From NCBI RefSeq assembly GCF_044326205.1, contig NZ_JBIRCY010000016.1, positions 60,056 through 124,055 of the forward strand: a stretch of 64,000 bases of DNA, in the 5' to 3' direction. Of the stretch, positions 35,545 to 44,660 are shown piece after piece. Both the position numbers and the translations under genes were made by a program. The notes under the pieces were generated by a model. It was given only the letters and a program-made list of their open reading frames with translations. It had not been told where the DNA came from and made no database searches. Each line of letters starts with the position of its first letter. The first letter of the stretch is position 1. The stretch comes from Kumtagia sp044326205 (GTDB lineage Bacteria > Pseudomonadota > Alphaproteobacteria > Rhizobiales > Rhizobiaceae).

Positions 35545-36423
35545 CTACCGCGTCGGCACCGGGTGCTCGCCGCGATAGTCGTAGAAGCCGCGGCCGGCCT
35601 TGCGGCCGAGCCAGCCGGCTTCGACATACTTAACCAGCAGCGGGCAAGGGCGGTATTTCGAATCCGAAAGCCCATCGTGCAGCACCTGCATGATGGACAG
35701 GCAGGTATCGAGCCCGATGAAGTCGGCAAGCTGCAGCGGTCCCATCGGATGGTTTGCGCCGAGCTTCATCGCCGTGTCGATGGCTTCCACCGAGCCGACG
35801 CCCTCGTAAAGCGTGTAGATCGCCTCATTGATCATCGGCAACAGGATACGGTTGACGATGAATGCCGGGAAATCCTCCGAAACCGTCGTCGTCTTGTCGA
35901 GCCGGCGGACATATTCCTTGGCGGTCTCGAAAGTGTCGTTCTCCGTGGCAATGCCACGCACCAGTTCGACCAGCTTCATGATCGGCACCGGGTTCATGAA
36001 ATGAATGCCGATGAAACGCTCGGCCCGATCGGTTGCCGAGGCCAGCCGGGTGATCGAGATGGATGATGTGTTGGTGGCGAGGATGGCTTCCGGGTTCAGC
36101 ACCGGACAGAGCTGCGCATAGATCTTTCGCTTGATGCTCTCGTCCTCAGTCGCCGCCTCGATGACCAGATCGGCGCCAGCGAGGTCCTTGAGATCCGGCG
36201 CGGGGGAAATCAGCGAGATCGCCGCCTGGCGCTCGGCCTCGGCCAGCTTGCCGCCGGCGACCTGGCGCGCCATGTTGCCGTTGACGGTGGCGATGCCCTT
36301 TTCGATGCGCTCCGGCGCGACATCGTAAAGCAGCACCTTATAGCCAGCCAGCGCAGAGACATGGGCGATGCCGCTGCCCATCTGACCCGCGCCGACAATG
36401 CCGACCGTTTCAATCTCGCTCAT
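35545..36423 (-). CDS. hbdA: 3-hydroxybutyryl-CoA dehydrogenase
   Basis: A 292-residue NAD-dependent enzyme that interconverts acetoacetyl-CoA and 3-hydroxybutyryl-CoA. The NAD motif GAGQMGSGIAHV is at residues 11-22, with catalytic His and Glu segments GIHFMNPVPIMKLVELVRG near 138-156 and the dimer segment GPLQLADFIGLD near 228. Length is normal. It lies downstream of etfBA on the same strand but a terminator separates them. It ends 2 bp from the converging GT-C-like gene. Confidence 0.95.
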   Translation of the reverse strand: MSEIETVGIVGAGQMGSGIAHVSALAGYKVLLYDVAPERIEKGIATVNGNMARQVAGGKLAEAERQAAISLISPAPDLKDLAGADLVIEAATEDESIKRKIYAQLCPVLNPEAILATNTSSISITRLASATDRAERFIGIHFMNPVPIMKLVELVRGIATENDTFETAKEYVRRLDKTTTVSEDFPAFIVNRILLPMINEAIYTLYEGVGSVEAIDTAMKLGANHPMGPLQLADFIGLDTCLSIMQVLHDGLSDSKYRPCPLLVKYVEAGWLGRKAGRGFYDYRGEHPVPTR

Positions 36424-36635
36424 TCCTTCGATCCCGTTTCAGGCGTTTCGCCTGGTGCTTCCGGTTGAGGCGATGCTGGCCATGGCGGCCAGACCGTCGA
36501 TCCCAACCTTATTTTCTTTTTGCAGTGCACACTAATGGGATGAAGCCGCTTTCGTCCAGTGCATTGCGCAAACTTTGTGCAGCGCTTGTATGCAACGTTA
36601 GAACAGGAACCGCATCGGGGTAAACGGGCGGGATG

Positions 36636-36668
36636 CAAAAAGCCGGAGCGGCTTTCGCCGCCCCGGCT
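36636..36668 (-). terminator. rho-independent terminator of etfBA
   Basis: On the minus strand AGCCGGGGCGGC, a 4-nt GAAA loop and GCCGCTCCGGCT form a 12-bp stem with one mismatch, followed by TTTTG. It lies 24 bp after the etfA stop. Confidence 0.88.
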
Positions 36669-36691
36669 ACGATGTGGTTTCGAAGGAGAGC

Positions 36692-37621
36692 TTACAGCGC
36701 CTTTTCGAGTTCGGGCAGGATCACGAACAGGTCGCCGACGAGGCCGTAGTCGGCGACCTGAAAGATCGGCGCCTCCTCGTCCTTGTTGATGGCGACGATG
36801 ACTTTCGAGTCCTTCATGCCGGCGAGGTGCTGGATGGCGCCCGAGATGCCGACGGCGATGTAGAGCTGCGGCGCCACCACCTTGCCGGTCTGGCCGACCT
36901 GCCAGTCGTTCGGCGCATAGCCGGCATCGACCGCCGCGCGGGAAGCACCGACAGCCGCGCCCAGCTTGTCGGCGACGGGAAGGATGACTTCCTGGAACTT
37001 TTCCGACGAGCCCAGCGCGCGGCCACCCGAGATGATGATTTTTGCCGAGGTCAGTTCCGGCCGGTCGCTGTCCGACAGGCGGTTCTCGACGAAGCTCGAC
37101 AGGCCCGGATTGGCGGCGGCGGCGGCAATCTCGACCGGGGCCGAACCACCGTCAGCCGCCGACTGGAAGGAAGCGGTGCGCACCGTGATCACCTTCTTGG
37201 CGTCGCTCGACTGCACCGTCTGGATGGCGTTGCCGGCATAGATCGGGCGCTTGAACGTGTCGGGCGAGACCACTTCGATGATCTCCGACACCTGGGCGAC
37301 GTCGAGCAGGGCGGCGACGCGCGGCATCACGTTCTTGCCGCTGGTGGTGGCCGGCGCGATGATCGTGTCGTATTGGCCGGCGAGCGAGACGATGGTCGCG
37401 GCCAGCGGCTCGGCCAGGCGCTGCTCGAGTTCGTCGGCCTCGACGAGCAGCACCTTGGAAACGCCCTTGAGTTTTGCGGCGGCCTCGGCGGCGAGTTTTG
37501 CGCCCTTGCCGGCGACCAGCACATGCACGTCGGAGCCGATCTTGAGGGCCGCCGACAGCGTCTTTGCCGTCTGGTCGGAAAGCGTCGCGTTGTCGTGTTC
37601 GGCGATGAGGAGAATTGCCAT
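36692..37621 (-). CDS. etfA: electron transfer flavoprotein subunit alpha
   Basis: A 309-residue subunit that holds FAD and passes electrons from acyl-CoA and related dehydrogenases to ETF:ubiquinone oxidoreductase. The C-terminal FAD domain has SGGRALGSSEKF near 198, the VGASRAAVDAGYAPNDWQVGQTGK block near 228-250, and YIAVGISGAIQHLAGM near 265. Length is normal. It follows etfB by 24 bp and is closed by the terminator downstream. Confidence 0.97.
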   Translation of the reverse strand: MAILLIAEHDNATLSDQTAKTLSAALKIGSDVHVLVAGKGAKLAAEAAAKLKGVSKVLLVEADELEQRLAEPLAATIVSLAGQYDTIIAPATTSGKNVMPRVAALLDVAQVSEIIEVVSPDTFKRPIYAGNAIQTVQSSDAKKVITVRTASFQSAADGGSAPVEIAAAAANPGLSSFVENRLSDSDRPELTSAKIIISGGRALGSSEKFQEVILPVADKLGAAVGASRAAVDAGYAPNDWQVGQTGKVVAPQLYIAVGISGAIQHLAGMKDSKVIVAINKDEEAPIFQVADYGLVGDLFVILPELEKAL

Positions 37622-37645
37622 TTTCTTGTTCCTTTCCCGATCGCC

Positions 37646-38395
<750 letters not shown>

Positions 38396-38711
38396 ATTGC
38401 CTCACCTCTTTTAAAGTCAGTACCGATCGAGCCTTGCGCCCGCATAGCAGAGGCGCTGGGTTCGCGACTTGCCGTTCGCCGACATCCCGGGCGGAAAATC
38501 CGTCGCTTTGGCCGCAAAAATCGCGCGGACCCTAGTTAGCGTGACCATAAAGGTCAATATCGCGGCAAGGCGGCTAATCGGTTGAAATGGCGGGGCTGGT
38601 TTGCCGCGGACGGCTTTCCGCAGGCGTGGTTCGTCAATGCTGATCGAGGGCCGGCAGGTTCAGGTGCTGCTCTACCCTTCCGACGCGCGCTTCCAACTCG
38701 CTGATAATGAT
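38396..38711. other. 316-bp region upstream of etfB without a supported gene
   Basis: It must contain the etfB promoter on the minus strand; a weak CTATGC -10 candidate near 38440 is the only element I can point to. A short palindromic AGCGTGACCATAAAGGTCA stretch lies near 38535. The open frame from 38601 runs antisense into the coiled-coil gene and is not supported. Confidence 0.4.
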
Positions 38712-38978
38712 TCAGTGGCAGATAACAGACGTATGATATTCCATCACCGCGCGGCGCAAGCCGGCAATCTGGTCACCGACTTCTTTGCGGTTGACGATCA
38801 TGTCCGATGCGACGTCAGCTCCCAGGGAGCGCATTTCGGATCGTAGTTCCGCCCCAAGCCCGTCGATCTTGGTGCTCAAGCTCGAACGGATCTCACTGAT
38901 GTCGGTGCGCATATCACCCATCTCCGCGCGCATCTGGCGCAGCATCTGAAGGATAAGGCTTTCAGGTTCGTCGCTCAT
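38712..38978 (-). CDS. short coiled-coil protein, unknown
   Basis: An 88-residue soluble protein that is almost wholly heptad-like (LILQMLRQMRAEMGDMRTDISEIRSSLSTKIDGLGAELRSEM), predicted to form a coiled coil. Similar short proteins are common in Mesorhizobium genomes, without a known function. The ribosome site is weak. The C-terminal EYHTSVICH breaks the coil pattern. Confidence 0.6.
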   Translation of the reverse strand: MSDEPESLILQMLRQMRAEMGDMRTDISEIRSSLSTKIDGLGAELRSEMRSLGADVASDMIVNRKEVGDQIAGLRRAVMEYHTSVICH

Positions 38979-39026
38979 GGTGCGAGGCTATAACATCTGT
39001 TCGGCAGGCGGAATTGAGCAGCTTGC

Positions 39027-39797
39027 CTACTGCCGTCCCCAGCGCGGGACCGGTTTGGCCTCGACCGGCCGCACGGCGCTTTGCTGCTGCACTTCGACGG
39101 CGCGCGGCGTCACCACCTCGCGGTCGAAGAGCGGCACGGTCCGCCGCTTCAGGAGGAACACCAAAATGGCGCCGGTGATGATGCCGCCGATGTGGCAGGC
39201 CCACGAGACCTGTTCCTCGCCGGCCATGGCGAACATCACGAACTGGAAGCCGATCCACAGCGTCAGCGCGATCCAGGCCGGAATGCGCAGCGGAATGCGG
39301 GCGAAGGCCAGCACCCATATCTTCACGCGCGGGTGAAGGATCAGATAGGCCGCGACGACGCCGGCTATTGCGCCCGAGGCGCCGATCAGCGGGATGCGGG
39401 AATCCGGGTCGAGCAATCCGTGGAACAATGCGCCGCCGATGGCGCAGAGCAGGTAGAAGAGCAGGAAACGAAGATGGCCGAGCGCGTCCTCGATGTTGTC
39501 GCCGAACACCCACAGGAACAGCATGTTGCCGCCGAGGTGGAAGATGTCGGCATGCAGGAAGGCGTAGGTGAGGTAGGTGAAGTCCTCCGGGACGAAATAC
39601 CATTCGGGCGGCAGGCTCACCAGGTCGAAGGCGACGGAAGGGATGTAGCCAAAGCCATAGGTCGTGGCGATCGCGAATTCCTCTGAGCCGAGACCCGTGA
39701 ACAGGAAGACAATGATGTTGACCGCGATCAGGCCGAAGGTGACGTATTGAAACTTGATATGCTCAAGGCCGTTGGCATCATGGAGCGGGATGAACAA
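39027..39797 (-). CDS. rhomboid family intramembrane serine protease
   Basis: A 256-residue polytopic membrane protein. The catalytic Ser is in GASGAIAG near residue 135 and the catalytic His in WACHIGG near 199; HLGGNMLFLWVFGDNIED near 85-100 gives the HxxxN oxyanion block. It cleaves substrates within the membrane; targets are unknown. Initiation is at TTG 39797 (family start MFIPLHD), supported by GGAGAG 8 nt upstream. The C-terminal tail is cytoplasmic and basic. Confidence 0.93.
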   Translation of the reverse strand: MFIPLHDANGLEHIKFQYVTFGLIAVNIIVFLFTGLGSEEFAIATTYGFGYIPSVAFDLVSLPPEWYFVPEDFTYLTYAFLHADIFHLGGNMLFLWVFGDNIEDALGHLRFLLFYLLCAIGGALFHGLLDPDSRIPLIGASGAIAGVVAAYLILHPRVKIWVLAFARIPLRIPAWIALTLWIGFQFVMFAMAGEEQVSWACHIGGIITGAILVFLLKRRTVPLFDREVVTPRAVEVQQQSAVRPVEAKPVPRWGRQ

Positions 39798-39977
39798 GGC
39801 GCGATCTCTCCACCCGGGTCGCTTGTCAGAGCCTGAAATAGCGCTGGATGTAGACCCGGTTGTCCGAAAGGTGTCAAGCGGATGGCTTTGCCGGAATATT
39901 TGTGGCGCTGGCAGACCTGTCGGGCTCGGTGAAATTCGGGCCTACGTCGCAAATGGACGCCCGCTATCGTCATTCGA

Positions 39978-40014
39978 TTGCATTCAACGTGATGATAGCA
40001 TATATTGCAATCAT
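39978..40014 (+). promoter_or_regulatory. hicA promoter overlapped by a 23-bp operator-like palindrome
   Basis: TTGCAT and TATATT are 17 bp apart, and the hicA ATG begins 7 nt after the -10, where transcription should start. The palindrome 39992-40014 (ATGATAGCA, 5 nt, TTGCAATCAT-type arms with one mismatch) covers the -10 and the start codon. HicB proteins repress their own operons, so this is a likely HicB site. Confidence 0.6.
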
Positions 40015-40267
40015 GAACAGCAAGCAGAGAAAGACTCTTGCGACCATCTTCAAGGACCCGGTTTCGGGCACCATTGATTGGGCCGACATCGAGAATCTGC
40101 TGATTGCCGTCGGCTGCAAGGTCGTTGAAGGAAGCGGGTCTCGTGTTCGCTTCAGCTACGAGAGCCATGTCGCCAGCTTCCATCGGCCTCATCCGGCCAA
40201 GGAAGCCAAGAAATATCAGGTGAGGGATGCCCGCGAGTATCTCACGCAGATAGGAGTCACTCCATGA
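40013..40267 (+). CDS. hicA: HicA family toxin (mRNA interferase-like)
   Basis: An 84-residue protein with a dsRBD-like HicA fold. It belongs to the branch that starts MNSKxRKTL and contains EGSGSRVRF and FHRPHP. The canonical GSHH His is replaced by GSRV, so the catalytic residue may be the His of HRPH, if it is active. HicA toxins cleave mRNA. There is no Shine-Dalgarno sequence before the ATG, and the promoter position suggests a leaderless mRNA. The stop overlaps hicB as ATGA. Confidence 0.88.
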   Translation: MNSKQRKTLATIFKDPVSGTIDWADIENLLIAVGCKVVEGSGSRVRFSYESHVASFHRPHPAKEAKKYQVRDAREYLTQIGVTP

Positions 40268-40605
40268 AGGCTATGATGTACAAGGGCTATTCCGCCAAGG
40301 TTGAGTTCGATCCGGACGACGCTGTTTTCTTCGGTCGGATCGCCGGCATTCAAGATGTGATCGGGTTTCATGCCGACAACGTCAGCGATCTTATAGCGGC
40401 CTTCCATGAAGCGGTGGACGACTATGTCGAGACTTGCAGGAAGGTAGGGAAAGACCCGCAGAAGACCTATTCGGGCAATCTGATGCTACGCATCGATCCG
40501 GCGGTGCATTCAAAGGCGGTCATCGCCGCCGAACTGTCGGGCAAGAGTCTCAATCAATGGAGCGAAGAGGTTCTGGCTCGGGAGGCCGAGCGATTGGCCG
40601 GGTGA
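40264..40605 (+). CDS. hicB: HicB family antitoxin with C-terminal RHH domain
   Basis: A 113-residue antitoxin. The N-terminal part (MYKGYSAKVEFDPDDAVFFGRIAGI) is the partial RNase H-like HicB fold that blocks HicA. The C-terminal part (NLMLRIDPAVHSKAVIAAELSGKSLNQWSEEVL) is a ribbon-helix-helix DNA-binding domain for autorepression. ATG 40264 overlaps the hicA stop by 4 bp. Codon use is less GC-biased than in the flanking genes, consistent with mobility of toxin-antitoxin pairs. Confidence 0.92.
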   Translation: MKAMMYKGYSAKVEFDPDDAVFFGRIAGIQDVIGFHADNVSDLIAAFHEAVDDYVETCRKVGKDPQKTYSGNLMLRIDPAVHSKAVIAAELSGKSLNQWSEEVLAREAERLAG

Positions 40606-40622
40606 ATGCCTCAAACAGGCTC

Positions 40623-41204
40623 TCAGCGGTTTTGTCCCGGCACCCATAGCACATCGGATTTTCCGTTGTCATTGACGACGCGGGCGGCGACGAACAGAAG
40701 GTCGGATGCCCGGTTGATATAGCGGATACCTTCCGGGTTGACGTGCTCGCCCTCGACCTGCGCCAGCGCGACCATCAGGCGTTCGGCGCGGCGGGCGACC
40801 GTGCGGGCGAGATGCAGCGCGGCGGAGGCCGCCGAACCGCCGGGCAATACGAAGGAGCGCAGCGGCTGAAGATTAGCGTTGAGGCTGTCGATGTCGGTTT
40901 CCAGGCGCTTGGTCTGCGACGCGATGATGCGCAGCGGTTCATAGCCTAGTGGCTTGCCGTCGTCCGGCGTGGCGAGATCGGCGCCGAGGTCGAAAAGATC
41001 GTTCTGGATGCGGCCAAGAATGGCGTCCAGCGCAGGGTGTTCGGCCCCCGTGTGCAACCGCGCCAGGCCGATGCAGGAATTGGCTTCGTCAACCGTGCCG
41101 TAGGCATCGACGCGCAGGTCCGATTTCAGCCGGCGTTCGCCGGTGCCGAGGCCCGTGGTGCCGTCGTCGCCGGTGCGGGTGTAAATCTTGTTGAGCTTGA
41201 CCAC
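40623..41204 (-). CDS. PduO-type cob(I)yrinic acid a,c-diamide adenosyltransferase
   Basis: A 193-residue ATP:corrinoid adenosyltransferase that makes the adenosyl form of cobalamin. The ATP loop KIYTRTGDDGTTGLGTGERR is at residues 6-25, and the signature RRAERLMVAL with NPEGIRYINRASDLLFVAAR is at 140-180. Initiation is at GTG 41204. It completes the cobalamin theme of cobST elsewhere in the window. It ends 17 bp from hicB, converging on it. Confidence 0.95.
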   Translation of the reverse strand: MVKLNKIYTRTGDDGTTGLGTGERRLKSDLRVDAYGTVDEANSCIGLARLHTGAEHPALDAILGRIQNDLFDLGADLATPDDGKPLGYEPLRIIASQTKRLETDIDSLNANLQPLRSFVLPGGSAASAALHLARTVARRAERLMVALAQVEGEHVNPEGIRYINRASDLLFVAARVVNDNGKSDVLWVPGQNR

Positions 41205-41247
41205 ATATCCTCCCGATCGTTGCCTAAGGCCGCTCGGAAGCCCGCCT

Positions 41248-41448
41248 TCATCCGCCGCTCTGCCGGTTGAACCACACCGCCAGCAGGATCAGGACAAGTG
41301 CGATGAACTGCAGGAAGACACGCGCCTGCATCAGCTTGTTCGAGGTGTTGCCGGAGCCGCCGCGCATCATGTTGACGAGGCCGCGGATCAGCACAATGAC
41401 CACCGCGGCCATGACGATGATAGCTAAGATGTTAAAAACCGTGGCCAT
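41248..41448 (-). CDS. twin-transmembrane protein (HIG1-like)
   Basis: A 66-residue protein with two hydrophobic helices (about 4-22 and 44-60) joined by a basic loop (RGLVNMMRGGSGNTSNKLMQARV), matching the bacterial HIG1-like family. Mitochondrial relatives tune respiratory complexes III and IV; a similar role here is only a possibility. The gene precedes the adenosyltransferase gene by 43 bp on the same strand, a neighbourhood common in Rhizobiales. Confidence 0.85.
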   Translation of the reverse strand: MATVFNILAIIVMAAVVIVLIRGLVNMMRGGSGNTSNKLMQARVFLQFIALVLILLAVWFNRQSGG

Positions 41449-41469
41449 TTTCTATTCCGATGAAGCGGC

Positions 41470-42336
41470 TCACGCCTGCGAGGCGAGAACACGGTAAAGA
41501 AGCGAAGCCGGCAAAACGCGCTTCAGGATGACGCCGATCTTTGCCGGCAAGGTGACAGCATAGTGCGGCCGCGGGTTTTGCGACAGGAGGGCGTGACGCA
41601 GAACCGCATAGACGGCTTCCGGACCAAGCTTCAGCCGCGATTTCGAGCCGCCGCCGCGCATGCGGGCAAGTTGCGCTTGGTAGGCTTCATGGTGGACCGA
41701 GTTTTCGTGGTCTATGTTCTTGAGAAACCACGTCAGTCCGTTCGGCGCGATCTTTGAGGCAATCGGTCCCGGCTCGATCAGCGAGACCTGTATGCCTGAC
41801 CCTTCCAATTCCGCGCGCTGGCACAGCATCAATCCTTCCAGCGCGTGCTTGGAGGCGCAATAGGCGCCGCGGAACTTCACCGGCGTCAGGCCGAGGATCG
41901 ACGAGCAATGGACGATGCGGCCGTGGCCTTGCGCCCGCATCACCGGGACGATGCGGCGTGTGAGGTCGTGCCAGCCAAAAAAATTCGCCTCGAACTGTTC
42001 CCGCAGCGCCTCGACCGGCAGGTCCTCGACAGCCCCCGGTTGGGCGTGGGCGCCGTTGTTGTAGAGGGCGTCGAGTTTTCCGCCGGTGCGCTCCAGCACG
42101 GTTGCGACGAGCGCTTCGATCGACTCCGGCTCGCGATAGTCGAGGTAGAAGGCCTCGATGTCTTCGTCCTTCAAAGCCCGGATGTCCTCCGGCTTTCGCG
42201 CCGTGGCGAAGACGCGCCAGCCCTCGCTTTTCAGCGCCCGCGCGCAGTAGGCGCCTATGCCGGACGAGGCGCCGGTCACGATGATCGTGCGGGCGTACCC
42301 GGCTGCAGGATTCTCGGTGGGGTCGCGGCTTGCCAT
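41470..42336 (-). CDS. short-chain dehydrogenase/reductase
   Basis: A 288-residue SDR. The cofactor motif TGASSGIGAYCA is near residues 21-32, YNNGAH near 95 corresponds to NNAG, and the catalytic Ser-Tyr-Lys is seen in HCSSILG and AYCASKHALEG near 145-165. The C-terminal extension (about 250-288) resembles membrane-associated SDRs of sterol or lipid metabolism. Substrate unknown. ATG 42336 is preferred; the open frame to 42483 is antisense to the YihY gene. First gene of the group with the twin-TM protein. Confidence 0.9.
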   Translation of the reverse strand: MASRDPTENPAAGYARTIIVTGASSGIGAYCARALKSEGWRVFATARKPEDIRALKDEDIEAFYLDYREPESIEALVATVLERTGGKLDALYNNGAHAQPGAVEDLPVEALREQFEANFFGWHDLTRRIVPVMRAQGHGRIVHCSSILGLTPVKFRGAYCASKHALEGLMLCQRAELEGSGIQVSLIEPGPIASKIAPNGLTWFLKNIDHENSVHHEAYQAQLARMRGGGSKSRLKLGPEAVYAVLRHALLSQNPRPHYAVTLPAKIGVILKRVLPASLLYRVLASQA

Positions 42337-42396
42337 ATGCCGAAAACCCTTCCCATATTCGCGGGCGCGAAACAATCGACGGAGAACGAAGAGCCC

Positions 42397-43248
42397 ATGC
42401 GGAAGATCGTCGCCGTCCGGCGTGTGCTGACCGACATGCTCGGCCACTTCAACGACGACGACGGATGGTCCATGGCCAGCCATCTGGCAATCACCGCGCT
42501 GATGGCGCTGTTCCCGTTCCTGATCTTCGCCACGACGCTGGCAAGTTTTCTAGGCGCGCAGGCATTCTCCGAGACCGCCGTGCATTTGGTCTTCGACACA
42601 TGGCCGGAGCAGATCGCGGCGCCAATCTCCCGGGAGGTGATCAATGTGCTCACCGTGCAGCGCAGCGACCTCTTGACCTACGGCGCGCTGCTTGGCGCGT
42701 TCTTCGCCTCTAACGGCATCGAGGCGCTGCGCACCTCGCTCAACCGTGCCTACCGGGTCACCGAGACGCGGCCGTTCCTCTACCGGCGCATCCAGAGCCT
42801 CGCCTTCGTGCTGATCGCCACGGTAGGATTTCTGGTCATCAGCGTACTCTTGGTGTTCGCGCCGCTGATCGTGCGGGTGGCGCTGGCGAAGGCCGCATGG
42901 ATCGAACCCTATCTCGGCACGATCACGCTGTGGCGGTTCGTCATCGCCTCGGTCGTCATTGTGCTGGGGCTGATTGCCGTGCATGTCTGGCTGCCTGCCG
43001 GCAAGCGCCGCTTCACCCATATGGTGCCGGGCATCATCTTCACGCTGATCGGCTGGCTTGTCGGCTCGACGGTGTTCGCGGCCTATCTCGACCACTTCTC
43101 GTCCTATGTGACCACCTATGCGGGGCTAGCCTCGATCATGATCGCGGTGGTGTTCCTCTACATCGTCTCGGCCGTCTTCATTCTCGGCGGCGAGTTGAAT
43201 GCGTCGATCCGCCGTTACCTTGATGCGCGGGCGCGGGTAGGTGGCTGA
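42397..43248 (+). CDS. YihY/virulence factor BrkB family membrane protein
   Basis: A 283-residue inner-membrane protein with six segments. Family features are DDGWSMASHLAITALMALFPFLIF near 20-45, SNGIEALRTSLNRAYRVTETRPF near 105-128, and WLPAGKRRFTHMVPG near 200. The transported or processed substrate is unknown; the family was once mistaken for ribonuclease BN. GGAG lies 13 nt before the ATG. Its last 34 bp overlap the 3' end of the converging EamA gene. Confidence 0.92.
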   Translation: MRKIVAVRRVLTDMLGHFNDDDGWSMASHLAITALMALFPFLIFATTLASFLGAQAFSETAVHLVFDTWPEQIAAPISREVINVLTVQRSDLLTYGALLGAFFASNGIEALRTSLNRAYRVTETRPFLYRRIQSLAFVLIATVGFLVISVLLVFAPLIVRVALAKAAWIEPYLGTITLWRFVIASVVIVLGLIAVHVWLPAGKRRFTHMVPGIIFTLIGWLVGSTVFAAYLDHFSSYVTTYAGLASIMIAVVFLYIVSAVFILGGELNASIRRYLDARARVGG

Positions 43249-44102
43249 GATGTCGCCAGGCCGACGCCGAAGGTGGCCAGCGCCATGCCGGCGATCTGGA
43301 CCCAGCTCAGGCTCTCGCCGAACAGGAGCCATGCCATGACGGCGGTGACCGCCGGCACGAGATAGAACAGCGACGACACCTTCGCCATCTCGCCCTCGCG
43401 GATCATGATCATCAGCAGGAAGATGGCGCCGATCGACAGCACGACCACCAGCCAGACCATGGCGAAGATGAGTTCGCCGGTAAGCACGATGGTGTGCGTC
43501 TCCAGCGCCAGCGAGCCGGCCGCCATCAGCACCGTCGCGCCGACATATTGCCAGGCGGTTCCCATCACGAGATTGCGGGCCGCGCCGAATTTTTTCTGCA
43601 GCACCGTGCCGGCGCTCATACCGGCGACAGCGAGGATGGCGGCGGCGAGCATCGGCAAGGTGACTGCATCCAGTCCGGAGCCAAGCTTCGGCAGGATGAC
43701 GATCACCACTCCGGCGAATCCACCCGCCAGCCCGGCCCAGTGGCGCGGGAAAATCTCCTCGCCGAGAAAAATGCCGGCCAGAACGGCGGTGATCAGGGGC
43801 TGAAGCCCGACGATCAGCGCCGACAGGCCGGCCGTCAGCCCCTCACGCACCGCCCAGAACACGCCGCCGAGATAGACGCCGTGCATGAGCGCGCCGGCGG
43901 CCAGCGCATAGAGGATGTCGCGGCGCGCCATGCGCCACGTGCCCGTGGTAAGGGCGATGGCCGCCAGGATCAGGAAGGCCAGGCCGAAACGCGCTGCAAG
44001 GAAGGTGAAGGGCTCGGCCCAGGGCATGGCGTAGCGCGCGCCGATGAAGCCGGTGGCCCATAGCAGCACGAAGGCCGTCGGGATGAATTTTCTGGTCTGC
44101 AT
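43215..44102 (-). CDS. EamA/DMT family transporter
   Basis: A 295-residue inner-membrane protein with ten segments in two EamA repeats (GLSALIVGLQPLITAVLAGIFLGEEI ends the first, YLVPAVTAVMAWLLFGESLS the second). ATG 44102 (MQTRKFIPTAFVLLWATGFIGARY) is the family start. The substrate is unknown. The C-terminus (PPTRARASR) is basic and is encoded in the overlap with the YihY gene. Confidence 0.88.
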   Translation of the reverse strand: MQTRKFIPTAFVLLWATGFIGARYAMPWAEPFTFLAARFGLAFLILAAIALTTGTWRMARRDILYALAAGALMHGVYLGGVFWAVREGLTAGLSALIVGLQPLITAVLAGIFLGEEIFPRHWAGLAGGFAGVVIVILPKLGSGLDAVTLPMLAAAILAVAGMSAGTVLQKKFGAARNLVMGTAWQYVGATVLMAAGSLALETHTIVLTGELIFAMVWLVVVLSIGAIFLLMIMIREGEMAKVSSLFYLVPAVTAVMAWLLFGESLSWVQIAGMALATFGVGLATSQPPTRARASR

Positions 44103-44304
44103 GGAAGCGGCCTGTTTCAGGTGCGTCCGCTCTATTGCCCCAGGAAGTGGCACGCAAAGGCGAAATCCTGAATCATTGGTTCAGAAGAGATGAAACGAAG
44201 GCGCAAGCCCAGACGGCAGTCACTTCGACGAAGTTGGAGATTTTCATACAAGATGTCGGCGTTGCCGCCACTGCGACGTCCTTGGCACGAACGGAGGAAT
44301 ATAT

Positions 44305-44592
44305 ATGGGCAAGATCCGCATCGAGAATGTCATCAGGCCGGGCTCGACCTATGCGGTCGACGAGACGAAATACGAGGCTATGAAGAAGGCGTATCTGGCG
44401 GTGCTTCCCGAGACGGAGCCCGGGCTGACGCCGGTGGAGATCCGGACCCGCCTGACGCCCCTCTTGCCGGAAGACCTGTTTCCCGGCGGCGCCAAGGCGG
44501 GATGGTGGGCGAAGGCCGTGCAACTGGACCTCGAAGCCAAGGGCGTCGTGGCCCGCGCCAAGGGCAGTCCGGTCCGGCTGTTCAAGCCGTAG
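44305..44592 (+). CDS. DUF6958-like small protein
   Basis: A 95-residue soluble protein that looks like a winged-helix fold: two helices (YEAMKKAYLAVLP and TPVEIRTRLTPLLP), then GAKAGWWAKAVQLDLEAKGVVARAKGSPVRLFKP, a recognition helix with a wing-like hairpin. I recall this as the DUF6958 family; function unknown, DNA binding is possible. GGAGGA lies 6 nt before the ATG. A hairpin follows the stop. Confidence 0.78.
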   Translation: MGKIRIENVIRPGSTYAVDETKYEAMKKAYLAVLPETEPGLTPVEIRTRLTPLLPEDLFPGGAKAGWWAKAVQLDLEAKGVVARAKGSPVRLFKP

Positions 44593-44593
44593 A

Positions 44594-44622
44594 GCGTGTC
44601 GCGCCGATTTGGCGCGGCACGC
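44594..44622 (+). terminator. GC-rich hairpin after the DUF6958-like gene
   Basis: GCGTGTCGCGCC and GGCGCGGCACGC form a 12-bp stem with one mismatch around a GATTT loop, 1 bp after the stop. There is no T-run. The left arm shares GCGTGTCGC with the ends of the element after tlpA. Confidence 0.55.
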
Positions 44623-44660
44623 GGACGCAATCGCTCAGTTTGTGGAAGCGGCACCGTAGC

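Noticed and set aside
38601..38846. Plus-strand 81-codon frame upstream of etfB
   Set aside because: It overlaps the coiled-coil gene antisense, has no ribosome site, and shows no family likeness.
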